Shown here: piece after piece, positions 8,252-17,141 of the stretch
How the letters are laid out: each line of letters starts with the position of its first letter
Numbering within the stretch: position 1 is the stretch's first letter
NCBI GenBank assembly: GCA_902495245.1
Contig: CABUWI010000004.1
Span: forward strand, 1-64,000
Reading direction: 5' to 3'
Length of the DNA stretch: 64,000 bases
DNA from: an uncultured Porphyromonadaceae bacterium
GTDB taxonomy: Bacteria > Bacteroidota > Bacteroidia > Bacteroidales > Muribaculaceae
Translations under genes and position numbers: made by a program
The notes under the pieces: generated by a model
Database searches by the model: none
The model's input: the letters and a program-made list of their open reading frames with translations, nothing else
Told to the model about the DNA's origin: nothing

Positions 8252-11200
8252 AGAAAGAAAAGAACAGCAGATGGGTGGCATGGCTGATGCACAACTATCG
8301 CATCTCACTCCTGATTGTCGGTCTTATGGCAATTCTGGGCATTTACGGGCTGGACAAAATGCCCAAAGCGGAATTCCCGGATTTTACTCTGCGGACAGGG
8401 GTTGTTGTAGGTATATATCCCGGTGCTACAAGCGAGGAAGTGGAGGAACAATTGGTAAAGCCTCTTGAAAGATATTTGTTCACATTCAAGGAGGTCAACA
8501 GGGCCAAGACCGTCAGCACCAGCCAGAACGGGCTTTGCAGCGTATTGGTTGAACTGAATGACGATGTATCCAACAAGGATGAGGTGTGGAGCAAGATAAA
8601 GCACGGACTCAACAGCTTCAAATCATCATTGCCCAAAGGAGTGGTAGATGTGGTTGTAAATGATGAGTTCGGAGACACTTCGGCATTGCTCGTCGCGGTG
8701 GAAAGCGACAGCCGGAGCTATCGGGAGCTTGACAAATACTGTGAACTTATCGGCGACAGGTTAAGACAACTCCCGTCGGTCTCCAACGTGCGGGTTTTGG
8801 GCAATCTAAAAGAACAGATTGTGATAAACGTGGACTACAACCGCCTTTCAGAATACGGAATTAGCCCGCAGGTAATCATAGATGTGCTGTCCAGCCAGGG
8901 AATCACGACTGTCAGCGGCAATCTTGGAGGTTGGAGCAACGATACCCCTATCCATGTAAGCCCATCATTAAAAGGCGAAGATGAAATAGCTAATCAGATA
9001 ATATATAGCGATGCCGGCAATCATGTGGTCAGGATAAGGGATATCGCATCTGTGTCCCGCGGATATGACCGGACCGGGGGCTATATAGAATACAATGGCA
9101 ACCGCTGTGTCATAATCTCGATGGAGATGCTTGCGGGAAACAATATCGTGCAATATGGCAAAGATGTTGAAAAGATGCTGGCCGAAATAAAGGCGACATC
9201 ATTGCCGGAAGATGTGGTTATTGACTGCATAAGCGACCAGGCCGGAGTTGTAAACGCCAGTGTCAATTCTTTTCTCCGCGACCTGTTCATATCAATGGCC
9301 GTAATCATTCTGATGATGATGATTCTGTTTCCGATAAGCTCCGCACTCGTAGCCTCCACGGCCATTCCGATAACTACATTCATATCATTGGGCATCATGT
9401 ATCTTGCGGGCATACCGTTGAATACCATAACGCTTGCCGCAATGATTGTAGTGCTCGGCATGGTGGTGGACGACTCGGTCATTGTAATTGACGGTTATCT
9501 TGAATACCTCAATAAAGGCTATAGCCGTTGGCACGCTGCCTGTAAAAGCGTGTCGGAGTATTTTCTTGCCATGCTTCTGGCTACGGCCTGCATCAGTGCT
9601 ATTTTCTTCCCGCTTCTGATTACCTGCACCGGCCAGAAAGGAGATTTTCTGCATGACTTCCCTATTACGATAGCAATAAACCTGATGACCTCACTCTTTG
9701 TCGCCATGGTTGTCGTGCCGATTCTCGCAGTGGCTCTTATTAAGAAAAAGAACCGCAAGGAAGGAAAGAAAACAATCACAGACTATGTTCAGCAGGCATA
9801 TGACAGACTTCTTGAATGGGTATTCGCCCATGCGTGGCTGACGCTCGGAATTGCAGCCGCACTGATGCTGTCGACGCTTTTCTTCGCCGGAGGAATAAAG
9901 AAGAGAATGATGTCTTGTTCGGAACGGGACCAGTTTGCGGTCGAAATATATCTGCCTAAAGGAACCGGGCTGGCGGAAACAGTGGCTGTTACGGATTCCG
10001 TTTACAATGTATTGAGCAAAGATGAGAGGGTCAAGGCAATAACATCGTTCAAAGGGTGTGCGTCTCCCCGTTTTCAAGCCTCCTACACCCCGAAACAAGG
10101 CGGAAAGAATTTCGCGCAGTTCATTGTAAACACTACATCTAATGATGCAACAGTTGAACTTGTAGATAAATACACTGAAAAACTGTCGGAGGCTTTCCCG
10201 AATGCTTTTGTCAAGTTCAAACAGCTTGATTCGCAAGTGTTTCAAGCGTTGGAGTTCCGTTTCTACGGTGATAACACCGATTCCCTGCACTATGCCGCGG
10301 ACCATCTGATGCAGTATATGCGTCAGAACCCTGATTTACTTTGGGTACGCACCGACTTTGAGCAGCCTGAACCGGTTGTGGAGGTAACGCTTGATGAAAA
10401 AGCGGCATCTCGTCTGGGGCTGAACCGTCAGACCACATCGCTGCAACTTATGTCGCATACAAATGACCGTTATGTAACCACGATTTGGGAGGACGATTAT
10501 GGATTGCCGGTGATTCTCAAGGATAATAGCTGGGGCAATGCCGATTTTGACAAATTCGACAATTTGCCTGTCCGGCCCATGACCTCGGCCAAGACAGTTC
10601 CTTTAAAGCAAATCGCCCAAGTTTCCCCAAAATGGAGCGAATCGAAAATAGTCCACCGCAATGGTGTGAGATGCCTGACCGTAACGGCTGAACTGCCACG
10701 CACTATGATGGCAGAAGAAATCGTGCCTGATTTGCAAAAATATGTCAGTGAGAACATACGTCTGCCACAAGGTGTAACTACCGAAATCGGCGGAGAAATT
10801 GAAAACGACAATGAAAGCCTGCCACAGCTCGGTGCCGGACTTGGCATAGCCATGATTATTATCTTCTTCTTTTTACTGTTCAATTTCAAGAATTATGCAC
10901 TGACTCTGGTATGTATGTTTGCCGTACTTTTATTTGTGCCGGGTGCCATGTTCGGCCTGTTCTCAACCCGGACAACAATGGGATTGACAACGATATTCGG
11001 CTTTATTACTCTGATGGGGCTTATCATGCGCAATGAAATACTGATATTTGAACACGCTGAAGATGGATTGAAAAACGGCAAGACTCCACGCGAGGCGGCA
11101 TTGGAAGCCGGCAAGCGAAGAATGGTGCCGATTTTCCTTACAACGGTAACTACCGCGGTTGGAGTTGTACCGATGATAATCTCCGGCTCGGCCATGTGGA

Positions 11201-11301
11201 AGCCCGTCGGAATCACTATCCTTTTCGGAGGAATCGGCGCACTGATACTCGTTGTAACCGTCCTTCCGGTAATTTATTGGAAAATACATAAACAGAAATG
11301 A
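8248..11301 (+). CDS. RND efflux pump, inner-membrane permease
   Basis: The protein has 1017 residues, the usual size for hydrophobe/amphiphile-efflux (HAE1/AcrB-type) pumps. The N-terminal TM1 is followed by a large periplasmic porter domain (PEFPDFTLRTG-like opening, here KAEFPDFT). The proton-relay acidic pair is present in TM4 (MVVDDSV, Asp408-Asp409). A second periplasmic loop (about 560-860) and the C-terminal TM bundle with GLIMRNEILIFE follow. Energy comes from the proton gradient; it exports compounds through the adaptor and TolC partner on either side. It overlaps both neighbours by 4 bp (ATGA), indicating translational coupling. Confidence 0.95.
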   Translation: MKKEKNSRWVAWLMHNYRISLLIVGLMAILGIYGLDKMPKAEFPDFTLRTGVVVGIYPGATSEEVEEQLVKPLERYLFTFKEVNRAKTVSTSQNGLCSVLVELNDDVSNKDEVWSKIKHGLNSFKSSLPKGVVDVVVNDEFGDTSALLVAVESDSRSYRELDKYCELIGDRLRQLPSVSNVRVLGNLKEQIVINVDYNRLSEYGISPQVIIDVLSSQGITTVSGNLGGWSNDTPIHVSPSLKGEDEIANQIIYSDAGNHVVRIRDIASVSRGYDRTGGYIEYNGNRCVIISMEMLAGNNIVQYGKDVEKMLAEIKATSLPEDVVIDCISDQAGVVNASVNSFLRDLFISMAVIILMMMILFPISSALVASTAIPITTFISLGIMYLAGIPLNTITLAAMIVVLGMVVDDSVIVIDGYLEYLNKGYSRWHAACKSVSEYFLAMLLATACISAIFFPLLITCTGQKGDFLHDFPITIAINLMTSLFVAMVVVPILAVALIKKKNRKEGKKTITDYVQQAYDRLLEWVFAHAWLTLGIAAALMLSTLFFAGGIKKRMMSCSERDQFAVEIYLPKGTGLAETVAVTDSVYNVLSKDERVKAITSFKGCASPRFQASYTPKQGGKNFAQFIVNTTSNDATVELVDKYTEKLSEAFPNAFVKFKQLDSQVFQALEFRFYGDNTDSLHYAADHLMQYMRQNPDLLWVRTDFEQPEPVVEVTLDEKAASRLGLNRQTTSLQLMSHTNDRYVTTIWEDDYGLPVILKDNSWGNADFDKFDNLPVRPMTSAKTVPLKQIAQVSPKWSESKIVHRNGVRCLTVTAELPRTMMAEEIVPDLQKYVSENIRLPQGVTTEIGGEIENDNESLPQLGAGLGIAMIIIFFFLLFNFKNYALTLVCMFAVLLFVPGAMFGLFSTRTTMGLTTIFGFITLMGLIMRNEILIFEHAEDGLKNGKTPREAALEAGKRRMVPIFLTTVTTAVGVVPMIISGSAMWKPVGITILFGGIGALILVVTVLPVIYWKIHKQK

Positions 11302-12557
11302 AAAAATTACTTTTAATAATATCACTGGTGCTGGCAATAACGGCATCGGCTCAAAAGAGATATAATCTTGGCGAATGTCGCGACATGGCATTGGCTCACA
11401 ACGCCCGTATAAAAATGGCAAACACCGATGCCTTGTCTGCCATGCAGGGGAAGAAAGAGGCACTTGCCAATTTCTTTCCTTCACTGTCGGTCGGTGGCGG
11501 TGGAATGAAAGCCGGCGATTACATGATAAAAATGGATATGGGGCCTCAGCAGTCTATGGAGATGCTTGACGGTGGGTGGTATGCGAATGCGATGGCTTCA
11601 TTACCCATATATGCCGGAGGAAGGATATTCAATGGCTACAAGATGGCTAAACTCGGAGTTGAGATAAGTGAAATCCGGCGTACCCGGACAGCCAATGAAG
11701 TCAGACTGGCCGTTGACCAATATTATTGGCAGATTGTGGCTCTGGCGGAAAAAGTGCATACTCTTGAAAGTGCCCGCTGCCTTCTCGATACTATCCGCCG
11801 CGAAGTCGCCAATGCCGTGAAAGCAGGCATCACAAAGCCGAATGATTTATTACAGGTTAATCTTCGCCTTAATGATAATAGAAGCGCATATATTGATGTG
11901 GAAAACAATATCGGCGTTCTGAAAATGCTTCTGGCGCAATGTATGGGTTTGGATACTGATTCTTTGGAACTGGCAATCGACATGGAACATCATCTTGAAT
12001 CGCCGGAATCTCTTTTTGTCAATCACGGTGATGCGGTTTTGGCTACGACAGAATACAGACTGCTTGACAAAAGCGTTGAAGCTGCACGCTTGCAAAAGAG
12101 AATAACGCTCGGAGAATTTTTGCCTACCGTGTCCATAAGCGGCGGATATATGTTCCAGAATTTCATGGGCCCGTCGCAAAATTCACTCATGGGTCTTGTA
12201 ACGGTTTCAATCCCTATTTCATGGAAAGCTCCGCATACGATGAAAAAACAGACACTTGCCTGTGAAAATGCCATAACGCAACTCAACGACGGGCACGAAC
12301 AGTTGATAATCAAGATGCGTAAATCTCAAAATGACCTATGCAATGCCTACCGACAGGCTATACTTGCAAAGAAATCAATTGAACAGGCAGCCGAGAATCT
12401 CCGGCTTAACGAGAACTACTACAAAGCGGGCATTTCAACCATGAGTGATTTGCTCGAAGCCCAGACACTTTTTCAACAGAGTAAAGACCGATATTCTGAG
12501 GCATATTCCACTTATGAAATAAAAAAGACAGAATATCTTATATCAACAGGAAGGTAA
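11298..12557 (+). CDS. TolC-family outer-membrane efflux protein
   Basis: The protein has 419 residues. The signal peptide (MKKLLLIISLVLAITASAQ) is followed by two repeats of the OEP fold. These show typical coiled-coil segments and strand phrases (YAGGRIFNGYKMAKLGVE; TVSISGGYMFQNF; YKAGISTMSDLLEAQTLF). It trimerises as the outer-membrane exit duct for the pump encoded just upstream. Its start overlaps the permease stop by 4 bp. A hairpin terminator follows at 12583. Confidence 0.94.
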   Translation: MKKLLLIISLVLAITASAQKRYNLGECRDMALAHNARIKMANTDALSAMQGKKEALANFFPSLSVGGGGMKAGDYMIKMDMGPQQSMEMLDGGWYANAMASLPIYAGGRIFNGYKMAKLGVEISEIRRTRTANEVRLAVDQYYWQIVALAEKVHTLESARCLLDTIRREVANAVKAGITKPNDLLQVNLRLNDNRSAYIDVENNIGVLKMLLAQCMGLDTDSLELAIDMEHHLESPESLFVNHGDAVLATTEYRLLDKSVEAARLQKRITLGEFLPTVSISGGYMFQNFMGPSQNSLMGLVTVSIPISWKAPHTMKKQTLACENAITQLNDGHEQLIIKMRKSQNDLCNAYRQAILAKKSIEQAAENLRLNENYYKAGISTMSDLLEAQTLFQQSKDRYSEAYSTYEIKKTEYLISTGR

Positions 12558-12582
12558 TTGGCACAGAAACACGTGTATGACA

Positions 12583-12608
12583 AAGGCAGGGCAACCTGCC
12601 TTTGTTGT
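12583..12608 (+). terminator. Hairpin terminator of the efflux operon
   Basis: A perfect 9-bp stem (AAAGGCAGG / CCTGCCTTT) with a 4-nt loop is followed by GTTGT. It lies about 25 bp after the TolC-family stop codon. Confidence 0.7.
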
Positions 12609-12638
12609 ACTATTCTTTGCCGTGATGGCTCATGTAAT

Positions 12639-12669
12639 TGCTGAAATCCCGTAAAATTTTGTAACTTTG
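12639..12669 (+). promoter_or_regulatory. Promoter of the zinc-ribbon/YciI operon
   Basis: A TTG (12639-12641) is followed by exactly 20 bp and TAACTTTG (12662-12669). Transcription should start near 12674. This excludes the more upstream ATG of the reading frame (12669) and supports the start at 12702. Confidence 0.75.
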
Positions 12670-12701
12670 TGTTCCGAATGAGACCAAAACCAGACAAAGC
12701 A

Positions 12702-12971
12702 ATGGAAATGAAATTCTGTCAGAGCTGCGGAATGCCGCTCACAAGTGAAATGCTCGGCACGAATGCCGACGGCTCTCCCAATGAAGATTACTGCATCTAC
12801 TGCTACAAGGACGGCAAGTTCGTGCAGAACATGACCATGGAGCAGATGATTGACCACTGCGCGCGGTTCACCGACGAGATAAATAAAAACTCCGGCCGGA
12901 ACCTCACAGTCGAGCAGATGAAAGAGCAGATGCGCCAATTCTTCCCGCATCTCAAACGCTGGAAACACTAA
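12702..12971 (+). CDS. Small zinc-ribbon domain protein
   Basis: The protein has 89 residues. Two CXXC knuckles (Cys6/Cys9 in FCQSCGMP and Cys31/Cys34 in YCIYCYKDG) form a probable zinc ribbon. The C-terminal half is helical, with MTMEQMIDHC and MKEQMRQFFPHLKRW. It matches the family annotated as 'putative zinc ribbon domain' or transcription-regulator-like small proteins, which has no established function. It is the first gene of a likely operon with YciI, tautomerase, acetyltransferase and flavodoxin-type reductase genes, which follow with gaps of 4 bp or less or overlaps. Confidence 0.8.
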   Translation: MEMKFCQSCGMPLTSEMLGTNADGSPNEDYCIYCYKDGKFVQNMTMEQMIDHCARFTDEINKNSGRNLTVEQMKEQMRQFFPHLKRWKH

Positions 12972-12975
12972 AGCC

Positions 12976-13263
12976 ATGTTTATCGCAATTCTGACATATA
13001 TAAAGCCGCTTGAGGAGGTTGACCGCTTCCTTCAGGCACATCGCGATTATCTTGCCCGCCATTATGCCGCCGGCGATTTCATTGCCTCGGGCCCGCAGAC
13101 TCCCCGCGTCGGCGGCGTGATTATGATTAAGGCCGAAAACCGCGCTGCTGTTGACGCCATCATTGCGCAAGACCCGTTCAACATCAACGGCATTGCCGAC
13201 TATCATATTGTGGAGTTTACTCCGACAATGTTCTGCGATGATATTCTCAAAACCATTCTCTGA
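12976..13263 (+). CDS. YciI-like protein
   Basis: The protein has 95 residues and a ferredoxin-like alpha/beta fold of the YciI family. It has the conserved HRDYLARHYAAGDFIASGP segment and an EF..DPF region (QDPFNINGIADYHIVEFTP). YciI relatives include putative dehalogenase or decarboxylase-type enzymes with His/Asp in the pocket, but most are uncharacterised. It begins 4 bp after the zinc-ribbon gene. Confidence 0.85.
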   Translation: MFIAILTYIKPLEEVDRFLQAHRDYLARHYAAGDFIASGPQTPRVGGVIMIKAENRAAVDAIIAQDPFNINGIADYHIVEFTPTMFCDDILKTIL

Positions 13264-13265
13264 TT

Positions 13266-13466
13266 ATGCCATACATATCAATCGAGAGCGGGAATCTGAC
13301 CGCTGAACAGAAGAAAGAGCTGATTGAGCGGCTGACAGCCACAGCCTCCGGGATAACCCATATCCCGGCGCAATTCTTCACGGTAACAATCAAGGAGTTG
13401 CCGGACGCGAACTTCGGTATTGGTGGCAAGTCAATCGACGAGATTAAACGCAACTACAAACCATGA
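13266..13466 (+). CDS. 4-oxalocrotonate tautomerase-family enzyme
   Basis: The protein has 66 residues. After removal of Met the N-terminus is Pro (MPYISIESG), the catalytic base of the tautomerase superfamily. The helix LTAEQKKELIERLTATAS and the strand FFTVTIKEL fit the family. Members interconvert keto and enol acids or act on small electrophiles; the substrate is not known. It starts 2 bp after the YciI stop and overlaps the acetyltransferase gene by 4 bp. Confidence 0.88.
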   Translation: MPYISIESGNLTAEQKKELIERLTATASGITHIPAQFFTVTIKELPDANFGIGGKSIDEIKRNYKP

Positions 13467-13975
13467 GTCTGACATTACGTCCATATCAACCTTCTGATGC
13501 CGCGGTGATTACATCGTGGCTAAAAAGCGAGTATCTTATGCGCCAATGGTGTGCCGACAGGTATGAGCGTTACCCCGTTACCCCCGAAGATATGAACGCA
13601 TATCATTCAAGGTATATTGACGACCAACACTCACGCGCTCTGACAATGACTGATGGCGATGATATTGTCGGATATATCACTTTGCGCACTCCGGCAGACA
13701 ATCATACAGAGCAACGACTGGGATTTGTCATTGTCGATGATTCAAAACGTGGTCGCGGTTTGGGCAAAGCTATTGTTTCAATGGCAGTCAAATATGCCTA
13801 TGAAGTGCTTGGTGCCACAAAAGTGTCGCTCGGTGTCTTTGAGAATAATCCGTCGGCCATTCATTGTTATGAAGCCGCCGGTTTTCATCGTGTATCACGA
13901 CCCGAAACCGAGTGCTACAAATGTCTGGGCGAAACGTGGAACTGCATCGAAATGGAACAGCACAAAGGTTTATGA
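13463..13975 (+). CDS. GNAT-family N-acetyltransferase
   Basis: The protein has 170 residues with a GNAT fold. The acetyl-CoA motif A is clear (DDSKRGRGLGKAIVSMA), followed by motif B with FENNPSAIHCYEAAGF. It probably acetylates a small molecule or protein N-terminus, with unknown acceptor. Both ends overlap neighbouring genes by 4 bp, consistent with a coupled operon. Confidence 0.9.
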   Translation: MSLTLRPYQPSDAAVITSWLKSEYLMRQWCADRYERYPVTPEDMNAYHSRYIDDQHSRALTMTDGDDIVGYITLRTPADNHTEQRLGFVIVDDSKRGRGLGKAIVSMAVKYAYEVLGATKVSLGVFENNPSAIHCYEAAGFHRVSRPETECYKCLGETWNCIEMEQHKGL

Positions 13976-14571
13976 AGGTAATCGGAATTAACGGGAGCTC
14001 ACGCAAGAACGGCAACACGGCCATCATTATCGGCAAAGTCTTTGATGAACTGAACAAAGATGGCATTGAAACAGAACAGATACAGTTGGTAGATTATGAG
14101 ATTCAGCCATGCCGCGGCTGTTTCGCCTGCAAAGGCCGCGGTAACTGTGTGTTTGCCAAAGACGGTTTTGCGGAAATATTCAGCCGAATGGCTGAAGCTG
14201 ATGGCATAATACTCGGCTCCCCGGTCTATTCCGCCGACGTTTCGGCCAAAATGAAAGCTTTTCTTGAGCGAGGAGGCGTTGTTGTAGCGACCAATCCCGG
14301 GCTTCTTCGCCATAAGGTTGGAGCGGCCGTTGCAGCAGTGCGTCGCGGCGGCGGAATGACAACTGTCGATACCATGAATCATTTTATGCTCAACAAGGAA
14401 ATGATTGTTGTCGGCTCGACCTACTGGAATATGGTTTACGGCAAGAACATCGGTGATGTGCTCAACGATGACGAAGGTATGGCCAATATACGCAATCTCG
14501 GCGAAAATATGGCTTGGCTAATGAATCGACTGCGTAAATACACTCATAGATGCCCTACCCCGTTGCGGTAA
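13972..14571 (+). CDS. Flavodoxin-fold NAD(P)H-dependent FMN reductase (iron-sulfur flavoprotein-like)
   Basis: The protein has 199 residues from ATG 13972, which overlaps the acetyltransferase stop. The N-terminus carries an FMN phosphate loop (GINGSSRKNGNTAIII). Cys residues in PCRGCFACKGRGNC resemble those of the iron-sulfur flavoprotein/NADPH-dependent FMN reductase group. The GSPVYSADVSAKMKAFLER stretch lines the flavin site. It probably reduces quinones or other electrophiles in the cytoplasm. Its 3' end overlaps the convergent radical SAM gene by 28 bp. Confidence 0.85.
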   Translation: MKVIGINGSSRKNGNTAIIIGKVFDELNKDGIETEQIQLVDYEIQPCRGCFACKGRGNCVFAKDGFAEIFSRMAEADGIILGSPVYSADVSAKMKAFLERGGVVVATNPGLLRHKVGAAVAAVRRGGGMTTVDTMNHFMLNKEMIVVGSTYWNMVYGKNIGDVLNDDEGMANIRNLGENMAWLMNRLRKYTHRCPTPLR

Positions 14572-15437
14572 GCTTTCAAGTCCTGTTCGGAATACCTTGA
14601 TATTGCATCATCAAGTTCGCGCAAAATAGCGGCTTTATCGTCCGGCAATGCTCCGGTAATCGGCACCGTGTTTGAAACGTGATGGCCGAGCACATTGACT
14701 TTAATGCGCAATCTGTCGATAAAAGTCCGCATCTCTGCAAGGCGTTCAATTTCGGGAGCTTCTATATAAGTCCCGTCCAGCACTTCACGATACAATCGGG
14801 ATTCAGGAAACACAGTCAGCGAGACTATGTTGATTATGCATGGGTGCAACATATTGAGAACATCGGCGGTGGCCATCGCGCTTGCGTCGCCGTTGCCTTT
14901 GCCTCCGAGCCCGTTTAGATAAAACACATTGTAGCGTATTCCGGCCTCATCGAGTTTTGACAACTGCTCAAGAATATCCGAGCCGCGATAACCTTTGTTC
15001 ATTCGCTCCAAGGTCGGGTCATGGGCCGTCTCGATGCCGATGTTTATGCTGTCGAGTTTCAGGTGGTGCAGATTCTTCAGTTCTTCAACCGACTTGGGCG
15101 CAATGTCCGTAACACGGGCAAACATTCCGAAAGACACCATATGCGGCAAATACTTTCTTAGCAACAACGCAACATCTAACAGCTTGTTGTAGCTCAACGC
15201 AAACGGATTTGCACCCGTCAGATACACTCGCCGGGCTCGCGGCTGCCATTGACGAATTACTTTAAGGTCTTCTTCAACCTCCGACAGAGGCGACATTCTG
15301 AACGGAGTGCCATGATAAAGGCTGCAAAATTTGCATTTGTGCCACGTGCAGCCTGAAGTCAGTTGAAGAAGCTGTGAATTGGCTTCATATGGCGGCCGCC
15401 ACACCTGGCCTGTGAAATGTAACTGAGGATAGTCCAT
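14544..15437 (-). CDS. Radical SAM protein with CX4CX2C cluster motif
   Basis: The protein has 297 residues. The 4Fe-4S motif is CTWHKCKFC (Cys30, Cys35, Cys38), a CX4CX2C spacing rather than the canonical CX3CX2C. This spacing is seen in a B12-independent, Elp3/HemN-like subgroup. The following TGANPFALSYNKLL and IGIETAHDPTLERMNKG (GxIxxGxES-like) segments fit the TIM-barrel SAM site. The reaction is unknown. A clear minus-strand promoter lies upstream (15468-15498). Confidence 0.85.
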   Translation of the reverse strand: MDYPQLHFTGQVWRPPYEANSQLLQLTSGCTWHKCKFCSLYHGTPFRMSPLSEVEEDLKVIRQWQPRARRVYLTGANPFALSYNKLLDVALLLRKYLPHMVSFGMFARVTDIAPKSVEELKNLHHLKLDSINIGIETAHDPTLERMNKGYRGSDILEQLSKLDEAGIRYNVFYLNGLGGKGNGDASAMATADVLNMLHPCIINIVSLTVFPESRLYREVLDGTYIEAPEIERLAEMRTFIDRLRIKVNVLGHHVSNTVPITGALPDDKAAILRELDDAISRYSEQDLKAYRNGVGHL

Positions 15438-15467
15438 GTTTCAATATTTTTTGTTAATTTTGTGCTG

Positions 15468-15498
15468 CAAAATTAGGTGATTGTCAGAGCCGAAACAA
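15468..15498 (-). promoter_or_regulatory. Promoter of the radical SAM gene
   Basis: On the minus strand, TTG (complement of 15496-15498), 20 bp, then TAATTTTG (15468-15475). It lies about 30 bp before the ATG. Confidence 0.7.
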
Positions 15499-15501
15499 CA
15501 A

Positions 15502-15535
15502 CTTACCGAAAGGTTTGACCCTTACCGTAAAGTTT
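15502..15535. promoter_or_regulatory. Direct repeat, candidate HxlR operator
   Basis: CTTACCGAAAGGTTT (15502-15516) and CTTACCGTAAAGTTT (15521-15535) are near-identical 15-mers spaced 19 bp apart. They lie between the divergent radical SAM and HxlR genes, overlapping the expected promoter area. The position suggests autoregulation by the HxlR protein; this is inference. Confidence 0.45.
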
Positions 15536-15572
15536 GTTTTACTCACTGTCAATCTCTTTTACACTATCGGCA

Positions 15573-15962
15573 ATGGCAAAAAAGTTAGATTATGAATATT
15601 GCAAGGCCGCTCCGATGCTCGAATGGCTCGGCAACAAGTGGGCACTCGTAGTTCTCGTCAAGATTGCCGGGAACGAACCGATGCGGTTCAACGAGCTATA
15701 CCGCAACATTCCGTCTGTATCGGAAAAGGTGCTTTCGCAGGTGCTTCGTCAGTTGACAACAGACGGCATAATCCGTCGTGAACTCTTTCCCGATGTCCCT
15801 CCCCGCACGGAATATTCTATTACCGACTTTGGCAGAACTCTTCTGCCACACGTCGAAGCTCTCATTAAATGGGGACGCGAGAACTTCGACACAATTATGG
15901 CCAACCGCCGCAACCAATATATAACCACAGCAAAACTGAATAATAACGGAGATGAAAATTAA
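15573..15962 (+). CDS. HxlR-family winged-helix transcriptional regulator
   Basis: The protein has 129 residues from MAKKLDYEYC. The HxlR core is plain: a single Cys in YCKAAPMLEWLGNKWALVVL, then the wing FNELYRNIPSVSEKVLSQVLRQL and RTEYSITDFGRTL. HxlR proteins respond to reactive electrophiles or other redox signals, often through the N-terminal Cys (here Cys10). An upstream ATG would add 13 residues that do not match the family. It overlaps the next lipoprotein gene by 11 bp. Likely targets are the neighbouring redox genes. Confidence 0.88.
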   Translation: MAKKLDYEYCKAAPMLEWLGNKWALVVLVKIAGNEPMRFNELYRNIPSVSEKVLSQVLRQLTTDGIIRRELFPDVPPRTEYSITDFGRTLLPHVEALIKWGRENFDTIMANRRNQYITTAKLNNNGDEN

Positions 15963-16428
15963 GAAATCAGCATGCTTTGCGCTGCTGCTCATAGCTTTTG
16001 CATCTTGCGCAGCACCAATCAACAAGAAAACGGCAGATACGGCTACGACTAATAGCCCGTCAGAGGTCAAGACGGCCGACGATGCAAATAAGGAATTGAT
16101 AAATCAGGTATACGGCCAGTTTGTATTTGCAACAGAATCGGCGGCAAATGTGTCCCCCGAAACATATTTCACGGCCAACGCTCTGAAACGGTTGCAAGAA
16201 GACTACGAATATGACTGCGATGAAGGACCTTGCTACGCATTTTATGCATTAAGAACGGAGATGCAAGATTCAAATCCCCAATCAGATGGTTCTTCGCAGA
16301 TATATGGCATTGAGCATGACTCAGACGGTTGGTTTACAGTTTCGTATACCGACATGGGTTGGCCGGGCAAAACACGAATCAGAATCCTCGACGGAAAAAT
16401 TGATGACTATCAGCGCATAAATCAATAG
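15952..16428 (+). CDS. Small lipoprotein of unknown function
   Basis: The protein has 158 residues. The lipobox is FASC (Cys19) and is followed by a Thr/Asp-rich linker. The rest reads like a DUF3828-type domain: a helical start (ANKELINQVYGQFVF), ending with SDGWFTVSYTDMGWPGKTRIRIL and an aromatic/basic tail. I recognise no catalytic motif. It overlaps the HxlR gene by 11 bp, so it is likely co-transcribed. Confidence 0.75.
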   Translation: MKIKKSACFALLLIAFASCAAPINKKTADTATTNSPSEVKTADDANKELINQVYGQFVFATESAANVSPETYFTANALKRLQEDYEYDCDEGPCYAFYALRTEMQDSNPQSDGSSQIYGIEHDSDGWFTVSYTDMGWPGKTRIRILDGKIDDYQRINQ

Positions 16429-16512
16429 AATCATGGCCTGCACCTCTGAGTTTATATAATCCGACAGCATAGCGATACTTAATATCGGCAATATTCTAAC
16501 CCCTCTCAGACA

Positions 16513-17118
16513 ATGAACAACGAAATTCTATACATACTTTTGCCCGATTATGCAGCCCACGAGGCTGTGTATCTCTCTCAGGCCGTGGCCTCAGACGAAG
16601 CGGCGCTGAAAACCAATCCGAAATATGTCAACAAGGTCGTCGCGCCGACAATGGAGGCGGTCAAATCCATCGGCGGCTTCCGCACGTTGCCCGACTATTC
16701 TTTCGACACGATGCCCGACGATTTCGCGGCTCTGGTGCTCATCGGCGGCTTCGGGTGGAGCACTCCCGTTGCCGAACAGGTCGTGCCGATTGTCAGGCAT
16801 ACAATAGAGAGCGGCAAGATTGTCGGCGCAATCTGCAACGCGGCGTCCTTCATGGCCGCCAATGGCTTTTTGAACAACGTAAAGCACACCGGCAACGGCT
16901 TGAACCAGCTGAAATTATGGGGAGGAGAGCACTACACCAACCCCGAGGGCTATGTGCACGCTCAGGCTGTCAGCGATGGCCGCCTCGTAACCGCCAACGG
17001 TTCCGCTACCCTTGAATTTGCAAAAAAACTGCTTCTGCTGCTTGAAAACGACACGCCCGAGCGCATCGAAATGTACTATCAGTTCAACAAACAAGGTTTC
17101 TGCACCCTGTTCAAATAA
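16513..17118 (+). CDS. DJ-1/PfpI-family protein
   Basis: The protein has 201 residues. The nucleophile elbow VGAICNAASFMA (Cys108) and the glycine-rich strand ALVLIGGFGW define the class I glutamine-amidotransferase-like fold of DJ-1/PfpI. Relatives act as glyoxalase III, protein repair or stress proteins; which role applies is not visible. It stands alone between HxlR/lipoprotein and a convergent HEAT-like gene, within the redox cluster. Confidence 0.88.
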   Translation: MNNEILYILLPDYAAHEAVYLSQAVASDEAALKTNPKYVNKVVAPTMEAVKSIGGFRTLPDYSFDTMPDDFAALVLIGGFGWSTPVAEQVVPIVRHTIESGKIVGAICNAASFMAANGFLNNVKHTGNGLNQLKLWGGEHYTNPEGYVHAQAVSDGRLVTANGSATLEFAKKLLLLLENDTPERIEMYYQFNKQGFCTLFK

Positions 17119-17141
17119 CAGCAATCACTCCCGACTTTCCA

